64,000 bases of DNA from the NCBI RefSeq assembly GCF_019801215.1, contig NZ_JAHVJO010000001.1, forward strand, positions 248,001 through 312,000, written 5' to 3'. Shown here one piece after another: positions 15,938-25,073 of the stretch; the stretch's first letter is position 1; the number at the start of each line of letters is the position of its first letter. The notes under the pieces are model-generated. The model ran no database searches and was not told the DNA's origin. It worked only from the letters and a program-made list of their open reading frames with translations. Made by a program: the position numbers and the translations under genes. Source of the DNA: Fictibacillus nanhaiensis. GTDB taxonomy: Bacteria > Bacillota > Bacilli > Bacillales > Fictibacillaceae.

Positions 15938-18010
15938 ATGTTGAAAAAATTGTTTGGTGTACTTCAACGCGTTGGTAAGGCACTAATGCTGCCGGTAGCC
16001 ATTCTGCCAGCAGCTGGTTTGTTGCTAGCTTTTGGTAATGCGTTTAAAAACGAAGCGTTGATTAAGCTAATTCCAGCTTTAGATGCGAACTGGTTCCAAC
16101 TCGTAGCTGATGTAATGGAACAATCAGGTGGAATCGTCTTCGGAAACCTGTCGTTGTTATTCGCGGTAGGTGTTGCCGTTGGACTTGCTGGCGGTGAAGG
16201 TGTAGCAGGTCTTGCAGCCATTATCGGTTACTTAATCATGAACGTTACGATGAGTGTAATTGAAGGTGTAAAACCTGAAATGATTGAAGCTGATCCATCC
16301 TATGCGATGGTGCTTGGAATTCCGACACTTCAAACAGGTGTGTTTGGGGGTATTATTGTAGGTATTCTGGCGTCGTATTTGTATAAGCGGTTTTATAACA
16401 TAGAGCTTCCTCAATATTTAGGCTTTTTTGCCGGTAAACGTTTTGTACCGATTATTACAGCTGTATCAGCATTAGCTCTTGGTATTGCAATGACGTTCAT
16501 TTGGCCGCCTGTTCAGAATGGGCTAAACGCTTTCTCTGAAAGTATGATTAATTCAAATCTTACAATTGCAGCATTTATCTTTGGTGTAATTGAAAGATCA
16601 CTTATCCCATTTGGTCTTCATCATATCTTTTACTCACCTTTCTGGTTTGAGTTTGGTTCTTATAAGTCAGCAGCAGAAGGACTTGTACGTGGAGATCAGG
16701 CGATTTTCTTTGCACAATTAAAAGACAATGCAGAATTAACAGCCGGGACATTCATGACAGGTAAGTTTCCATTCATGATGTTCGGACTTCCTGCAGCGGC
16801 GCTTGCTATGTATCATGAAGCACGTCCGGAACAAAAGAAAGTAGTAGCAGGTATCATGGGTTCTGCGGCATTAACATCATTCCTTACAGGGATAACAGAA
16901 CCGATTGAATTTACGTTCCTTTTTGTAGCACCAGTACTTTTCGGTATTCATGCTATTTTCGCAGGACTTTCTTTTATGACTATGCATTTGCTTAATGTTA
17001 AAATAGGTATGACTTTCTCAGGTGGAGTCATTGACTACTTATTGTTCGGAGTACTACCGAATCGTACGGATTGGTGGCTAGTTATCCCAGTAGGTTTAGT
17101 TTTCTCTGTTATCTACTACTTTGGTTTCCGATTTGCGATACGTAAGTGGAACTTAAAAACACCTGGACGTGAGATCGTTGATGACGAAGTTGAAACAAAC
17201 GTCGGACCGTCAAATAAAGATTCTTTAGCAGCGAATATTTTAGAAGGTTTGGGCGGAGAGTCTAACATATCTAATCTTGATGCTTGTATCACACGACTTC
17301 GTGTATCTGTAAATGATCCAAAAGAAGTTGATAAAGCACGGTTGAAAAAATTAGGAGCATCCGGTGTTCTTGAGATGGGGAACAATATTCAAGCCATTTT
17401 TGGGACCCGCTCTGATACGATCAAGAGTGAAATACAGGATATTATGAAAGGCAAAACGGTCGCTAAACCTAAAAACAGTGAAAAGATTCCTGAACAAGGT
17501 GAGTTAGCTGATACAGAAGACAAGTCTGTTGCTAATCCAACTTCTTCAATTACTTCAGAAGAACGTTTCGTATCACCTATTAAAGGGAAAATAATTCCGA
17601 TAACAGAAGTACCTGATCAAGTGTTCTCAGGCAAAATGATGGGTGATGGCTTTGCGATCGAACCATCAGAAGGTCTAGTCGTATCTCCTGTTAATGGAAA
17701 GATAATCAATGTATTCCCGACTAAGCATGCGATCGGTATTCTGTCAGATAGCGGAAAAGAAATTCTAATCCATTTTGGAATTGACACTGTCAAACTAAAA
17801 GGTGAAGGGTTTGAAAGCTTTGTTTCTGAAGGGGACAAGGTGAAAGCTGGTCAGAAGTTATTGAAGGTTGATTTAAACTATGTGAAAGAAAATGCACCTT
17901 CTGTAATTACACCAATTGTTTTTACAAACTTATCTGGCGAAACGGTTTCAGTTGAAAAAACAGGAACAGTCACCATAGAAGAAGAAAATATTATTACATT
18001 CAAAAAATAA
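15938..18010 (+). CDS. ptsG: PTS glucose-specific enzyme IICBA
   Basis: Takes up glucose with concurrent phosphorylation. 690 residues with three fused modules: the membrane IIC domain (about 1-400, starting [16 protein letters not shown], glucose-family [12 protein letters not shown]), IIB with its phosphocysteine in [12 protein letters not shown], and IIA with the active histidine in [17 protein letters not shown] near 610. ATG 15938 is chosen behind AAAAGGAGG; the earlier in-frame ATG at 15875 would add 21 residues and lies in the leader. Controlled by GlcT through the upstream RAT. Followed 14 bases later by ptsH. Confidence 0.96.
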   Translation: MLKKLFGVLQRVGKALMLPVAILPAAGLLLAFGNAFKNEALIKLIPALDANWFQLVADVMEQSGGIVFGNLSLLFAVGVAVGLAGGEGVAGLAAIIGYLIMNVTMSVIEGVKPEMIEADPSYAMVLGIPTLQTGVFGGIIVGILASYLYKRFYNIELPQYLGFFAGKRFVPIITAVSALALGIAMTFIWPPVQNGLNAFSESMINSNLTIAAFIFGVIERSLIPFGLHHIFYSPFWFEFGSYKSAAEGLVRGDQAIFFAQLKDNAELTAGTFMTGKFPFMMFGLPAAALAMYHEARPEQKKVVAGIMGSAALTSFLTGITEPIEFTFLFVAPVLFGIHAIFAGLSFMTMHLLNVKIGMTFSGGVIDYLLFGVLPNRTDWWLVIPVGLVFSVIYYFGFRFAIRKWNLKTPGREIVDDEVETNVGPSNKDSLAANILEGLGGESNISNLDACITRLRVSVNDPKEVDKARLKKLGASGVLEMGNNIQAIFGTRSDTIKSEIQDIMKGKTVAKPKNSEKIPEQGELADTEDKSVANPTSSITSEERFVSPIKGKIIPITEVPDQVFSGKMMGDGFAIEPSEGLVVSPVNGKIINVFPTKHAIGILSDSGKEILIHFGIDTVKLKGEGFESFVSEGDKVKAGQKLLKVDLNYVKENAPSVITPIVFTNLSGETVSVEKTGTVTIEEENIITFKK

Positions 18011-18024
18011 AGGGGTAAAAAACA

Positions 18025-18291
18025 ATGGCAGAAAAAACATTTAAAGTAACAAGTGAATCAGGAATCCACGCACGCCCGGCAACAACTTTAGTAAATCAAG
18101 CAGGCCAGTTCAGCTCAGATATCACGCTTGATTATAATGGGAAAAGCGTTAACTTGAAGTCCATCATGGGTGTGATGAGCTTAGGGATTCAATCTGGAGC
18201 AGAAATTACGATCAAAGCAGAAGGTTCTGATGCAGAAGAGGCTTTAACTTCTTTAGAAGATGTTATGAAAAAGGAAGGACTTGGTGAGTAA
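18025..18291 (+). CDS. ptsH: Phosphocarrier protein HPr
   Basis: Carries phosphate from enzyme I to the sugar-specific enzymes II. 88 residues; histidine 15 in [11 protein letters not shown] is the phosphotransfer site and serine 46 in [11 protein letters not shown] is the HPr kinase site that makes it a CcpA co-effector in low-GC Gram-positives. AAGGGG precedes the ATG by about 8 bases. Its stop overlaps the ptsI start by one base. Confidence 0.98.
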   Translation: MAEKTFKVTSESGIHARPATTLVNQAGQFSSDITLDYNGKSVNLKSIMGVMSLGIQSGAEITIKAEGSDAEEALTSLEDVMKKEGLGE

Positions 18292-20003
18292 TGTCTGAAA
18301 AAATTTCAGGTATTGCAGCATCAGCCGGCATTGCAATCGCAAAGGCGTTCGTTCTTCAAAATCCCGAACTAACGATTGATAAAAAATCGATCAAGGATAC
18401 TTCAAAGGAAATAGAACGTTTTCAGGCAGCGCTTGACACGTCGAAGGAAGAACTTTCTGTTATTAAAGATAAAGCTAATGAAGAACTTGGTGAAGATAAG
18501 GCAGCTATTTTTGCTGCCCATCTTCTTGTTCTTAGTGATCCAGAGCTTGTTGATGCTGTAAAACAAAAGATTGAAAACGAACAAGTAAACGCCGAATCAG
18601 CGATGAATGACGTTTCCTCAACGTTTATTAATATGTTTGAACAGATGGACAATGAATACATGAAAGAGCGAGCAGCAGATATCCGGGACGTATCTAAACG
18701 TGTATTAGCTCATTTATTGGACGTTCAGTTTACAACTCCTGCGAGTATTTCTGAAGAGGTTGTCATTCTTGCAGAAGATTTAACTCCTTCAGATACAGCT
18801 CAGTTGAATCGTCAATTTGTAAAAGGGTTCGCAACAGATATTGGAGGCAGAACATCGCATTCTGCGATCATGTCTCGTTCTATGGAGATTCCAGCCGTTG
18901 TTGGAACAAAGATTATTACTGAAAAAATTGAAAATGGTGTGATGGTCATCATTGATGGATTAGATGGACATGTTATCATTGATCCATCTCAAGATGAGAT
19001 TGCAACCTATCAAGAAAAAAAGGCGCAATATGAAAAACAAAAAGAAGAATGGGCTAAGCTTGTAAACGAAAAGACATTCTCTTCAGATGATGTTCAAGTA
19101 GAGCTTGCTGCAAATATCGGTACTCCAGCTGATGTTAAAGGTGTTTTAGCAAACGGTGCTGAAGGTGTTGGCTTATACCGTACAGAATTTTTGTATATGG
19201 GCCGCGACCAGCTTCCAACAGAAGAGGAACAATTCAGCGCTTATAAAGAGGTTCTTGAAAAGATGGAAGGTAAACCTGTCGTTATTCGTACGTTAGATAT
19301 AGGCGGGGACAAAGAGCTTCCTTATTTGAATCTCCCTAAAGAACTCAATCCCTTCTTAGGTTTCCGTGCCATACGCCTTTGCTTGGAAGAACAAGAAATT
19401 TTCCGTACACAGCTTAGAGCTTTGCTGCGTGCAAGTAAACATGGTAACTTAAAAATCATGTTCCCGATGATTGCAACCCTTGAAGAGTTCCGATCAGCTA
19501 AAAATATCTTAATGGACGAAAAAGATAAACTTATCAATTCGGGAACTGAAGTATCAGATAATATTGAAGTAGGAATCATGGTTGAAATTCCATCAACAGC
19601 TGTAATGGCCGATACTTTTGCTAAGGAAGTAGATTTCTTCAGCATCGGTACAAATGATTTGATCCAATATACTATGGCCGCTGACCGAATGAATGAGCAG
19701 GTATCCTATCTTTATCAACCATACAATCCTGCTATCTTAAGACTTGTGAAAATGGTGATTGATGCCGCTCATAAAGAAGGTAAGTGGGCAGGTATGTGTG
19801 GTGAGATGGCAGGAGATCCAATTGCCATTCCGATTCTTTTAGGCTTAGGATTGGATGAATTCTCAATGAGTGCAACTTCTGTTCTCCCTGCACGAAGCCA
19901 GATTCGAGGGCTATCTAAAGAGAAGATTAGTACGCATATCAATGAAATTCTTGAAATGGATACAATGGAAGACGTAATAAAGTTTGTTGAAACAAACTTT
20001 TAA
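18291..20003 (+). CDS. ptsI: PTS enzyme I
   Basis: Phosphoenolpyruvate:protein phosphotransferase, the entry enzyme of all PTS sugars. 570 residues, as in B. subtilis. The phosphohistidine motif [21 protein letters not shown] lies near residue 190, and the PEP-binding barrel shows [18 protein letters not shown] and the signature [19 protein letters not shown] with the later MCGEMAGDP. Start TAATG overlaps ptsH, indicating coupling. A strong terminator follows. Confidence 0.98.
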   Translation: MSEKISGIAASAGIAIAKAFVLQNPELTIDKKSIKDTSKEIERFQAALDTSKEELSVIKDKANEELGEDKAAIFAAHLLVLSDPELVDAVKQKIENEQVNAESAMNDVSSTFINMFEQMDNEYMKERAADIRDVSKRVLAHLLDVQFTTPASISEEVVILAEDLTPSDTAQLNRQFVKGFATDIGGRTSHSAIMSRSMEIPAVVGTKIITEKIENGVMVIIDGLDGHVIIDPSQDEIATYQEKKAQYEKQKEEWAKLVNEKTFSSDDVQVELAANIGTPADVKGVLANGAEGVGLYRTEFLYMGRDQLPTEEEQFSAYKEVLEKMEGKPVVIRTLDIGGDKELPYLNLPKELNPFLGFRAIRLCLEEQEIFRTQLRALLRASKHGNLKIMFPMIATLEEFRSAKNILMDEKDKLINSGTEVSDNIEVGIMVEIPSTAVMADTFAKEVDFFSIGTNDLIQYTMAADRMNEQVSYLYQPYNPAILRLVKMVIDAAHKEGKWAGMCGEMAGDPIAIPILLGLGLDEFSMSATSVLPARSQIRGLSKEKISTHINEILEMDTMEDVIKFVETNF

Positions 20004-20014
20004 TACGTAATAAA

Positions 20015-20047
20015 GTGGACTATGGGGTATATCCATAGTCCTTTTCC
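20015..20047 (+). terminator. Terminator of ptsGHI
   Basis: GTGGACTATGG-GGTAT-ATCCATAGTCC followed by TTTT. Confidence 0.85.
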
Positions 20048-20255
20048 ATACCCTCTAGATGTCGAATGTTGAAATAAATTGTCGTTGTCGTTACGTTTTT
20101 TATTTCATTTTATAGGGCGTTTGCAGTCAAAATCTTCACAAAAACTCATGACTTTTGAACGATTTTCATTGCAATTTCATAAAAATATTAGCAGAATAGA
20201 AACAATGATAAACGCCTTTTGTTTTTCAGCATGTATATAGAGATGAGGCGATGTT

Positions 20256-21050
20256 TTGAATAGACCGATAGGAGTAATAGATTCTGGAGTTGGGGGCTTA
20301 ACGGTTGCCAGAGAGATTATGAAGCAGCTCCCGAAAGAAGAAATTATATATTTAGGCGACACGAAACGGTGTCCTTATGGACCAAGACCTTTTGAAGAAG
20401 TAAGAAAGTACACGTGGGATATGATTCATTTTCTGCTGGAACTCGATATAAAAATGCTCGTAATAGCTTGTAATACGGCTACTGCTGCAGTTTTAGAAGA
20501 AGCGAAAAAGAAGCTGGATATTCCCGTTTTAGGAGTCATTCATCCTGGAGCGAGGTCAGCATTAAAGGTAACAAGAAATAACCATGTTGCTGTAATCGGC
20601 ACAGTTGGAACGATTACTAGCGGTGCATACAAATACGCGTTACAGCAGATTCGAAATGATGTAATCGTGGAAAGTTTGGCATGTCCGCTATTTGTGCCGC
20701 TTGTCGAACAAGGAAAGCTATCAGGTGAGGAAACCTTAAATGCCGTTTCAGAAACGCTCCATCCATTAAGAGATGTTTCAATCGATACGTTAATATTAGG
20801 CTGTACCCATTACCCTTTATTACGGCCGATTATCCAGCAGGTCATGGGGAAGCATATTACACTCATTTGTTCGGGCGCGGAAACAGCTCGTGAAGTTTCT
20901 GTCATATTAGATCATAGTGGTTTGTTAAATACAGGAATCACCAGACCGAACCATAGGTTTTTAGCAACAGCAGAAAGCAGCCATTTCTTAGAGATCGCGA
21001 ACCATTGGCTCAATCGAAAAATAGACAGAGTAGAATGCATCACATTATAA
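20256..21050 (+). CDS. racE: Glutamate racemase
   Basis: Supplies D-glutamate for peptidoglycan (and possibly poly-gamma-glutamate). 264 residues. The two catalytic cysteines are in IACNTATAA and GCTHYPLL; the N-terminus [18 protein letters not shown] and [11 protein letters not shown] are typical. TTG at 20256 is the only start that gives this N-terminus; GATGAGG lies about 9 bases upstream. The 250 bases before it show no gene. In B. subtilis ysmB sits between gerE and racE; here that space holds glcT-ptsGHI. Confidence 0.96.
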   Translation: MNRPIGVIDSGVGGLTVAREIMKQLPKEEIIYLGDTKRCPYGPRPFEEVRKYTWDMIHFLLELDIKMLVIACNTATAAVLEEAKKKLDIPVLGVIHPGARSALKVTRNNHVAVIGTVGTITSGAYKYALQQIRNDVIVESLACPLFVPLVEQGKLSGEETLNAVSETLHPLRDVSIDTLILGCTHYPLLRPIIQQVMGKHITLICSGAETAREVSVILDHSGLLNTGITRPNHRFLATAESSHFLEIANHWLNRKIDRVECITL

Positions 21051-21095
21051 AAAGGGAGCAGAATCGTTTTAACGATTCTGTTCCTTTTTATTTTT
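21048..21095 (+). terminator. Terminator of racE
   Basis: AAAAGGGAGCAGAATCGTT / AACGATTCTGTTCCTTTTT, beginning at the racE stop codon. Confidence 0.88.
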
Positions 21096-21164
21096 GTACA
21101 AGTGGTCTAACAGAGGAGGATAGCTCGTATACATAATTGTACAAACCACTTGAGGAGGGAAAGT

Positions 21165-22211
21165 ATGCGCAAAACAATAAGATCAGGAGCGCCACTGCTT
21201 TTGTTATCAGTTTCATTACTGGTATCAGGGTGTGGATTAGGGGGAGAGAAAGCAGGAACAGAGCTGGATCCCCCAAAGGTGAACTATGTAAAAGAAGGGA
21301 AGTCCCTTAATAAAAAAGAAAAGGCTGTAAATGCCCAAAAGACTCAAAAGCGTCAGCTATTTCTATTTGACAGCAACGGTATGGTTGTACCTCAAGTTTT
21401 AGCTCTTCCGAAAAACGATGAGACGGCAAAACAGGTTTTACAATATCTCGTGAAGGATGGACCTGTCACAAATATTATTCCAAATGGCTTTCAAGCAGTA
21501 CTGCCTGCAGATACGGAAGTTTTATCGGTGAATATAAAAAAAGGAACAGCTGTAGCGAACTTTTCGAAAGAATTTACAGAATATCATGCTAAAGATGAAC
21601 TTAAGATTCTTCAAGCGATAACGTTCACGCTTACGCAGTTTGATAATATTAAGAAGGTTAAAATACAGATTGAAGGAAAGAATCAAAATTCAATGCCTGT
21701 TAACAACACGCCAGTAGGTGAAGGGGTCAGCAGGGTCGATGGCATCAATCTAGAGAACGGAAATGTTGCGGATATTACAAACAGTGAGTTTGTCACTCTT
21801 TACTTTTTAGCACAAACACAAGACCAAACCTATTATGTACCTGTAACGAGACGTGTAGCGAAAGAGAGCACGGATAAGGTTACAGCAACGATCGAACATC
21901 TTATTGATGGTCCTTCAGCAGAGAGTAATCTTCTTACTGATTTTAGAACGGATGTAAGGCTGTTAAGCACACCAGTTGTGAAGGATGGCGTAGTAACATT
22001 GAATTTCAATGGTGCTTTAATAGACAACAAAGAAGAAAGTATGATTGCGGATGAAGTATTAAATTCAATTGTTCTTTCCTTAACAGAGCTATCAGAGGTA
22101 AAGAAAGTAGCCATTCAGGTGGATGGGAAGTCAAAAATCTTCACTGAAAAGGGAAAAGAACTTACAGCCCCAGTTTCACGTCCTAAAGAAGTGAACACGG
22201 GTGAATTTTAA
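21165..22211 (+). CDS. gerM: Germination/sporulation lipoprotein GerM
   Basis: 348 residues. The N-terminus is a lipoprotein signal: basic start, hydrophobic core, and the lipobox L-V-S-G-C with cysteine 23. Two GerMN domains follow (about 85-185 and 220-335), each with a pattern like VLQYLVKDGP and IEHLIDGPSAE. In B. subtilis GerM localises to the sporulation septum and is needed for proper forespore development and germination. ATG 21165 has GAGGAGGG 7 bases before it; ATG 21150 lacks one. Two TTGTACAA palindromes lie just upstream. Confidence 0.93.
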   Translation: MRKTIRSGAPLLLLSVSLLVSGCGLGGEKAGTELDPPKVNYVKEGKSLNKKEKAVNAQKTQKRQLFLFDSNGMVVPQVLALPKNDETAKQVLQYLVKDGPVTNIIPNGFQAVLPADTEVLSVNIKKGTAVANFSKEFTEYHAKDELKILQAITFTLTQFDNIKKVKIQIEGKNQNSMPVNNTPVGEGVSRVDGINLENGNVADITNSEFVTLYFLAQTQDQTYYVPVTRRVAKESTDKVTATIEHLIDGPSAESNLLTDFRTDVRLLSTPVVKDGVVTLNFNGALIDNKEESMIADEVLNSIVLSLTELSEVKKVAIQVDGKSKIFTEKGKELTAPVSRPKEVNTGEF

Positions 22212-22233
22212 ATAAGTATATCTTTATGATAAA

Positions 22234-22264
22234 GTGAAGAGACGAGGATTCGTCTCTTTTTTAT
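22234..22264 (+). terminator. Terminator of gerM
   Basis: GAAGAGACGA-GGAT-TCGTCTCTTTTTT about 25 bases after the gerM stop. Confidence 0.88.
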
Positions 22265-22287
22265 GATGTGAAAGTGAGGTTTACATA

Positions 22288-22896
22288 ATGAAAATATTGA
22301 TTGCTACGCAAAACAAAGGAAAAGTAAATGAATTTCAATCTATGTTCAAAGAATTTGGGATTGAGGTATTATCCTTATTAGATATTGAAGATTGCCCGGA
22401 AGTTGAAGAAACTGGAACAACGTTCGAACAAAACGCCATATTAAAAGCTGAAACCATTAGTACAAGAATGAATATACCCGTCATTGCAGATGACTCCGGG
22501 CTTGAAATCGATGCATTGGAAGGAAGACCTGGTGTTTATTCTGCCAGATATGCGGGAAGCCAAAAGAGTGATGAACAGAATATGGATAAAGTATTGGATG
22601 AATTAAAACAAGTTGCCCAACCGAATAGAACTGCACGGTTTGTCTGTGCACTTGCGTTTGCGAGACCTGAGTGTGAAACATTTGTCATAAGAGGGGAATG
22701 TGAGGGTGAAATCTTATTAGAAAGACGCGGCTCAGAAGGGTTCGGATATGATCCGATCTTCTTTCTTCCACATCTAAATCGATCAATGGCGGAATTATCG
22801 AAAGAAGAGAAAAATAAAATCAGTCACAGAGCACTCGCGTTACGAAAATTGAAAGACTATATCAGCGAGGAGGACATGCTATGGCAAAAGCCTTGA
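22288..22896 (+). CDS. ysnA: XTP/dITP diphosphatase (RdgB/HAM1 family)
   Basis: Hydrolyses non-canonical purine nucleoside triphosphates such as dITP and XTP, keeping them out of DNA. 202 residues with the N-terminal nucleotide site ATQNKGKVNEF, the catalytic ADDSGLEIDALEGRPGVYSARYAG and the C-terminal FGYDPIFF and SHRALALRKL. In B. subtilis rph lies between gerM and this gene; here rph is missing and only a terminator separates the two. Overlaps ysnB by 16 bases. Confidence 0.96.
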   Translation: MKILIATQNKGKVNEFQSMFKEFGIEVLSLLDIEDCPEVEETGTTFEQNAILKAETISTRMNIPVIADDSGLEIDALEGRPGVYSARYAGSQKSDEQNMDKVLDELKQVAQPNRTARFVCALAFARPECETFVIRGECEGEILLERRGSEGFGYDPIFFLPHLNRSMAELSKEEKNKISHRALALRKLKDYISEEDMLWQKP

Positions 22897-23402
22897 TCGT
22901 TAGTGACAGCCATGGATTAAAAAAAGAATTAATTCAGCTGAAAGAGCGACATGAACAAGAAGTTGGCTTAATGATCCATTGCGGGGATTCTGAACTGCAA
23001 ACATCTGCCCCTGAATTGTCCGGTTTTGTTACTGTAAAAGGAAATATGGATTATCTCGGTCAAGATTTTCCAACAGAAGCTATTGAAATGTTAGATACTA
23101 CCTGTATATATATCACACATGGCCACTTATATGACGTGAAAATGTCACATCTTGCTCTTGGCTATAGAGCTGAAGAAACAGGAGCCAGCATTGCCTGCTT
23201 TGGGCATTCGCACATAGCTGAAGCATATGAACGTGAAGGTATGGTGTTCATTAATCCAGGCAATATACGATTGCCGAGAGGGACGTTTGAAAAGACATAT
23301 GCTTTATTAGAAGTTGATGATAAGGAAGTAAACGTTTCTTTTTACTCATTAGATGGCAGACGTATAGAGCAGCTTTCAAAGCAATTTACGCTGCAAACTT
23401 GA
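22881..23402 (+). CDS. ysnB: YfcE/MJ0936-family metallophosphoesterase
   Basis: 173 residues of the calcineurin-like phosphoesterase fold. Metal ligands are visible in IVSDSHG (residues 7-12), HCGDSE, KGNMD, THGH and GHSHI. The substrate is unknown; relatives act on phosphodiesters with manganese. ATG 22881 lies inside the end of ysnA, with GAGGAGG 7 bases upstream, so the pair is coupled as in B. subtilis. Confidence 0.92.
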   Translation: MAKALIVSDSHGLKKELIQLKERHEQEVGLMIHCGDSELQTSAPELSGFVTVKGNMDYLGQDFPTEAIEMLDTTCIYITHGHLYDVKMSHLALGYRAEETGASIACFGHSHIAEAYEREGMVFINPGNIRLPRGTFEKTYALLEVDDKEVNVSFYSLDGRRIEQLSKQFTLQT

Positions 23403-23430
23403 GAAAATATAAGAAAAAATAAGAAATGGG

Positions 23431-23459
23431 TTGACTTGTGTCGGGATATTGTGTATATT
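23431..23459 (+). promoter_or_regulatory. Promoter of the tRNA-Gly/tRNA-Arg unit
   Basis: TTGACT (23431-23436), 17-base spacer, TATATT (23454-23459), 33 bases before tRNA-Gly. Confidence 0.78.
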
Positions 23460-23492
23460 TAGTTATGTCGTCGCGACAAGGTCTTTATGTCT

Positions 23493-23566
23493 GCGGGTGT
23501 AGTTTAGTGGTAAAACAAGAGCCTTCCAAGCTCTGGTCGTGAGTTCGATTCTCATCACCCGCTCCA
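23493..23566 (+). tRNA. tRNA-Gly (anticodon TCC)
   Basis: Complete cloverleaf of 74 bases. Acceptor GCGGGTG pairs with CACCCGC; the anticodon stem AGAGC/GCTCT encloses loop CTTCCAA with TCC at 23525-23527; the T arm contains GTTCGATTC. CCA is encoded. Confidence 0.96.
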
Positions 23567-23753
23567 TTTGTTTTTCTCACGTTCAAATGGCACAAAAGAG
23601 TTACATCTGAAGTTAACAGATCTTACATTTAAAATGCATGTTATAAACATATTTGTATCCACGGTCGACAGGTGGAGCAAATCACTGTGTGCCCGCAGCG
23701 CATGGTAATTGCGGAAAGCGCCATTGCTATGCGAAATGGGCTCAAATACATAT
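23567..23753 (+). other. Inter-tRNA spacer with a strong hairpin
   Basis: No gene. Bases 23699-23713 pair with 23719-23733 (15 positions, one mismatch, loop GAAAG), and an outer arm TGTGCCC (23688-23694) pairs with GGGCTCA (23738-23744) across an internal loop. The structure ends 9 bases before tRNA-Arg. There is no T-run, so it is not a terminator; it may be a small RNA or a processing element. Confidence 0.6.
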
Positions 23754-23830
23754 GTCCCAGTAGCTCAGCCGGATAGAGCATACGCCTTCTAAGCGTACGG
23801 TCGGGAGTTCGAATCTCTCCTGGGACGCCA
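23754..23830 (+). tRNA. tRNA-Arg (anticodon TCT)
   Basis: Complete 77-base cloverleaf. Acceptor GTCCCAG pairs with CTGGGAC; anticodon stem TACGC/GCGTA encloses loop CTTCTAA with TCT at 23788-23790; T arm GGGAGTTCGAATCTCTC; CCA encoded. Probably cotranscribed with tRNA-Gly. Confidence 0.95.
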
Positions 23831-23856
23831 TATAACTTTTAATTACTACATAACTC

Positions 23857-23906
23857 AACACGTTTTATGTTCTCCCTTATAGGACATGAAGCGTGTTTTT
23901 TTGTGT
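23857..23906 (+). terminator. Terminator of the tRNA unit
   Basis: ACACGTTTTATGTTC / GGACATGAAGCGTGT followed by TTTTTT. Confidence 0.82.
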
Positions 23907-23923
23907 GTTTTTAAAAACATTAT

Positions 23924-23937
23924 TGTAAGCGCTTTAA
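23924..23937 (+). promoter_or_regulatory. Candidate cre site 1 upstream of ilvE
   Basis: TGTAAGCGCTTTAA fits TGWAARCGYTWNCW at 13 of 14 positions; it lies about 150 bases upstream of the predicted ilvE start point. Confidence 0.5.
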
Positions 23938-23988
23938 AAATGTTTACATTAAGCGGTGAATTTTTCTTATTGTGCTTATCCATGGGAA

Positions 23989-24002
23989 TGAAAGCGTATA
24001 CA
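23989..24002 (+). promoter_or_regulatory. Candidate cre site 2 upstream of ilvE
   Basis: TGAAAGCGTATACA fits the cre consensus at 13 of 14 positions, centred about 88 bases upstream of the predicted start point. B. subtilis ilvB is activated by CcpA from a similarly remote site. Confidence 0.6.
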
Positions 24003-24042
24003 AATAATCAGAAAAATCAGAATTGGGTGTTTTCATAAAAAT
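24003..24042 (+). promoter_or_regulatory. Candidate CodY boxes upstream of ilvE
   Basis: AATAATCAGAAAAAT (24003-24017) differs from the CodY consensus AATTTTCWGAAAATT at 3 positions; TGTTTTCATAAAAAT (24028-24042) differs at 4. Both lie just upstream of the -35. AT-rich DNA gives chance matches, so this is tentative. Confidence 0.45.
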
Positions 24043-24048
24043 TCATGG

Positions 24049-24077
24049 TTGACCCACCACAAATATGGGCGTAATAT
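24049..24077 (+). promoter_or_regulatory. Sigma-A promoter of ilvE-ilvD
   Basis: TTGACC (24049-24054), 17-base spacer, TAATAT (24072-24077), about 70 bases before the ilvE ATG. Confidence 0.75.
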
Positions 24078-24146
24078 TGTCAACAATTATTACCTTATAT
24101 TTAAAAAATTCTAATAATTCAAAATGTAAAGAAAAGGAGGATCACG

Positions 24147-25049
24147 ATGCAGGAGCAATGGGTTTACGTTAATGGTGAGTACGTATTAAAGGATGACGCA
24201 AAAGTCTCAGTTTATGATCATGGATTTTTATATGGAGATGGGGTGTTTGAAGGGATTCGTGTTTACAACGGAAATGTATATCGATTAGACGAACATCTTC
24301 AGCGTTTATACGAATCTGCTCAATCCATTATGCTGAAAATTCCACACACTAAAGAAGAGTTAACAGACATCATTGTCGAAACGCTCCAGAAAAATAAATA
24401 TCGTGATGCTTATATTCGGTTAGTTATTTCACGAGGAAAAGGGAATTTAGGACTGGATCCTTTCACATGCGGCCAACCAGGTGTCATCGTAATTGCAGAG
24501 CAACTGGCTCTATTTCCAAAGAAACTTTATGAGACTGGTTTAGAAATCATAACAGTTGCAAGCAGAAGAAATCGTCCGGATGTATTAAGTCCTAAAGTAA
24601 AATCACTAAATTACTTAAACAATATTTTAGTCAAGATCGAAGCGAGTCTTGCAGGTGTAAGTGAAGCACTTATGCTAAACGATCAAGGCTATGTCGCGGA
24701 AGGTTCAGCTGACAATGTATTTATTATAAAAGGAACTACCATTAAGACACCTCCCGGTTACTTAGGAGCTCTTGAAGGAATCACGCGAAACGCGATTGTA
24801 GAGATTGCACGTGACCAAGGCTACAACATGGTGGAAGAGCCATTTACGAGACACGATGTTTATGTAGCAGATGAAGTTTTCCTAACCGGTACGGCTGCTG
24901 AGGTCATTGCAGTTGTAAAAGTGGATGGCAGAGTTATCGGCACCGGTACTCCAGGTAATCATACAAATAAACTTTTAAAAACCTTTAGAGAAAAAGTAGT
25001 AGAAGAAGGTGTGAAAGTTTATTCCAATCAAACCGTACAAGCGGGATAA
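24147..25049 (+). CDS. ilvE: Branched-chain amino acid aminotransferase
   Basis: Class IV PLP aminotransferase making the last step to valine, leucine and isoleucine. 300 residues. The PLP lysine lies in SPKVKSLNYLNNI; the N-terminus shows DHGFLYGDGVFEGIRVYNG, and AEGSADNVFIIKG and GITRNAIVEIARDQG follow, all standard for IlvE. D-amino acid transaminase is the same fold, but pairing with ilvD favours the branched-chain role. AAAAGGAGG precedes the ATG by about 8 bases. First gene of ilvE-ilvD. Confidence 0.93.
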   Translation: MQEQWVYVNGEYVLKDDAKVSVYDHGFLYGDGVFEGIRVYNGNVYRLDEHLQRLYESAQSIMLKIPHTKEELTDIIVETLQKNKYRDAYIRLVISRGKGNLGLDPFTCGQPGVIVIAEQLALFPKKLYETGLEIITVASRRNRPDVLSPKVKSLNYLNNILVKIEASLAGVSEALMLNDQGYVAEGSADNVFIIKGTTIKTPPGYLGALEGITRNAIVEIARDQGYNMVEEPFTRHDVYVADEVFLTGTAAEVIAVVKVDGRVIGTGTPGNHTNKLLKTFREKVVEEGVKVYSNQTVQAG

Positions 25050-25073
25050 AAGAAGTATAGGAGTGTTACAGAT

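Noticed and set aside
21120-21140. Sigma-E promoter of gerM
   Set aside because: TATACATA resembles the -10 CATACANT, but no -35 at suitable spacing was found.
23567-23753. Integrated element at the tRNA genes
   Set aside because: Both tRNAs are complete, no att-like duplication of a tRNA end and no integrase gene are present.
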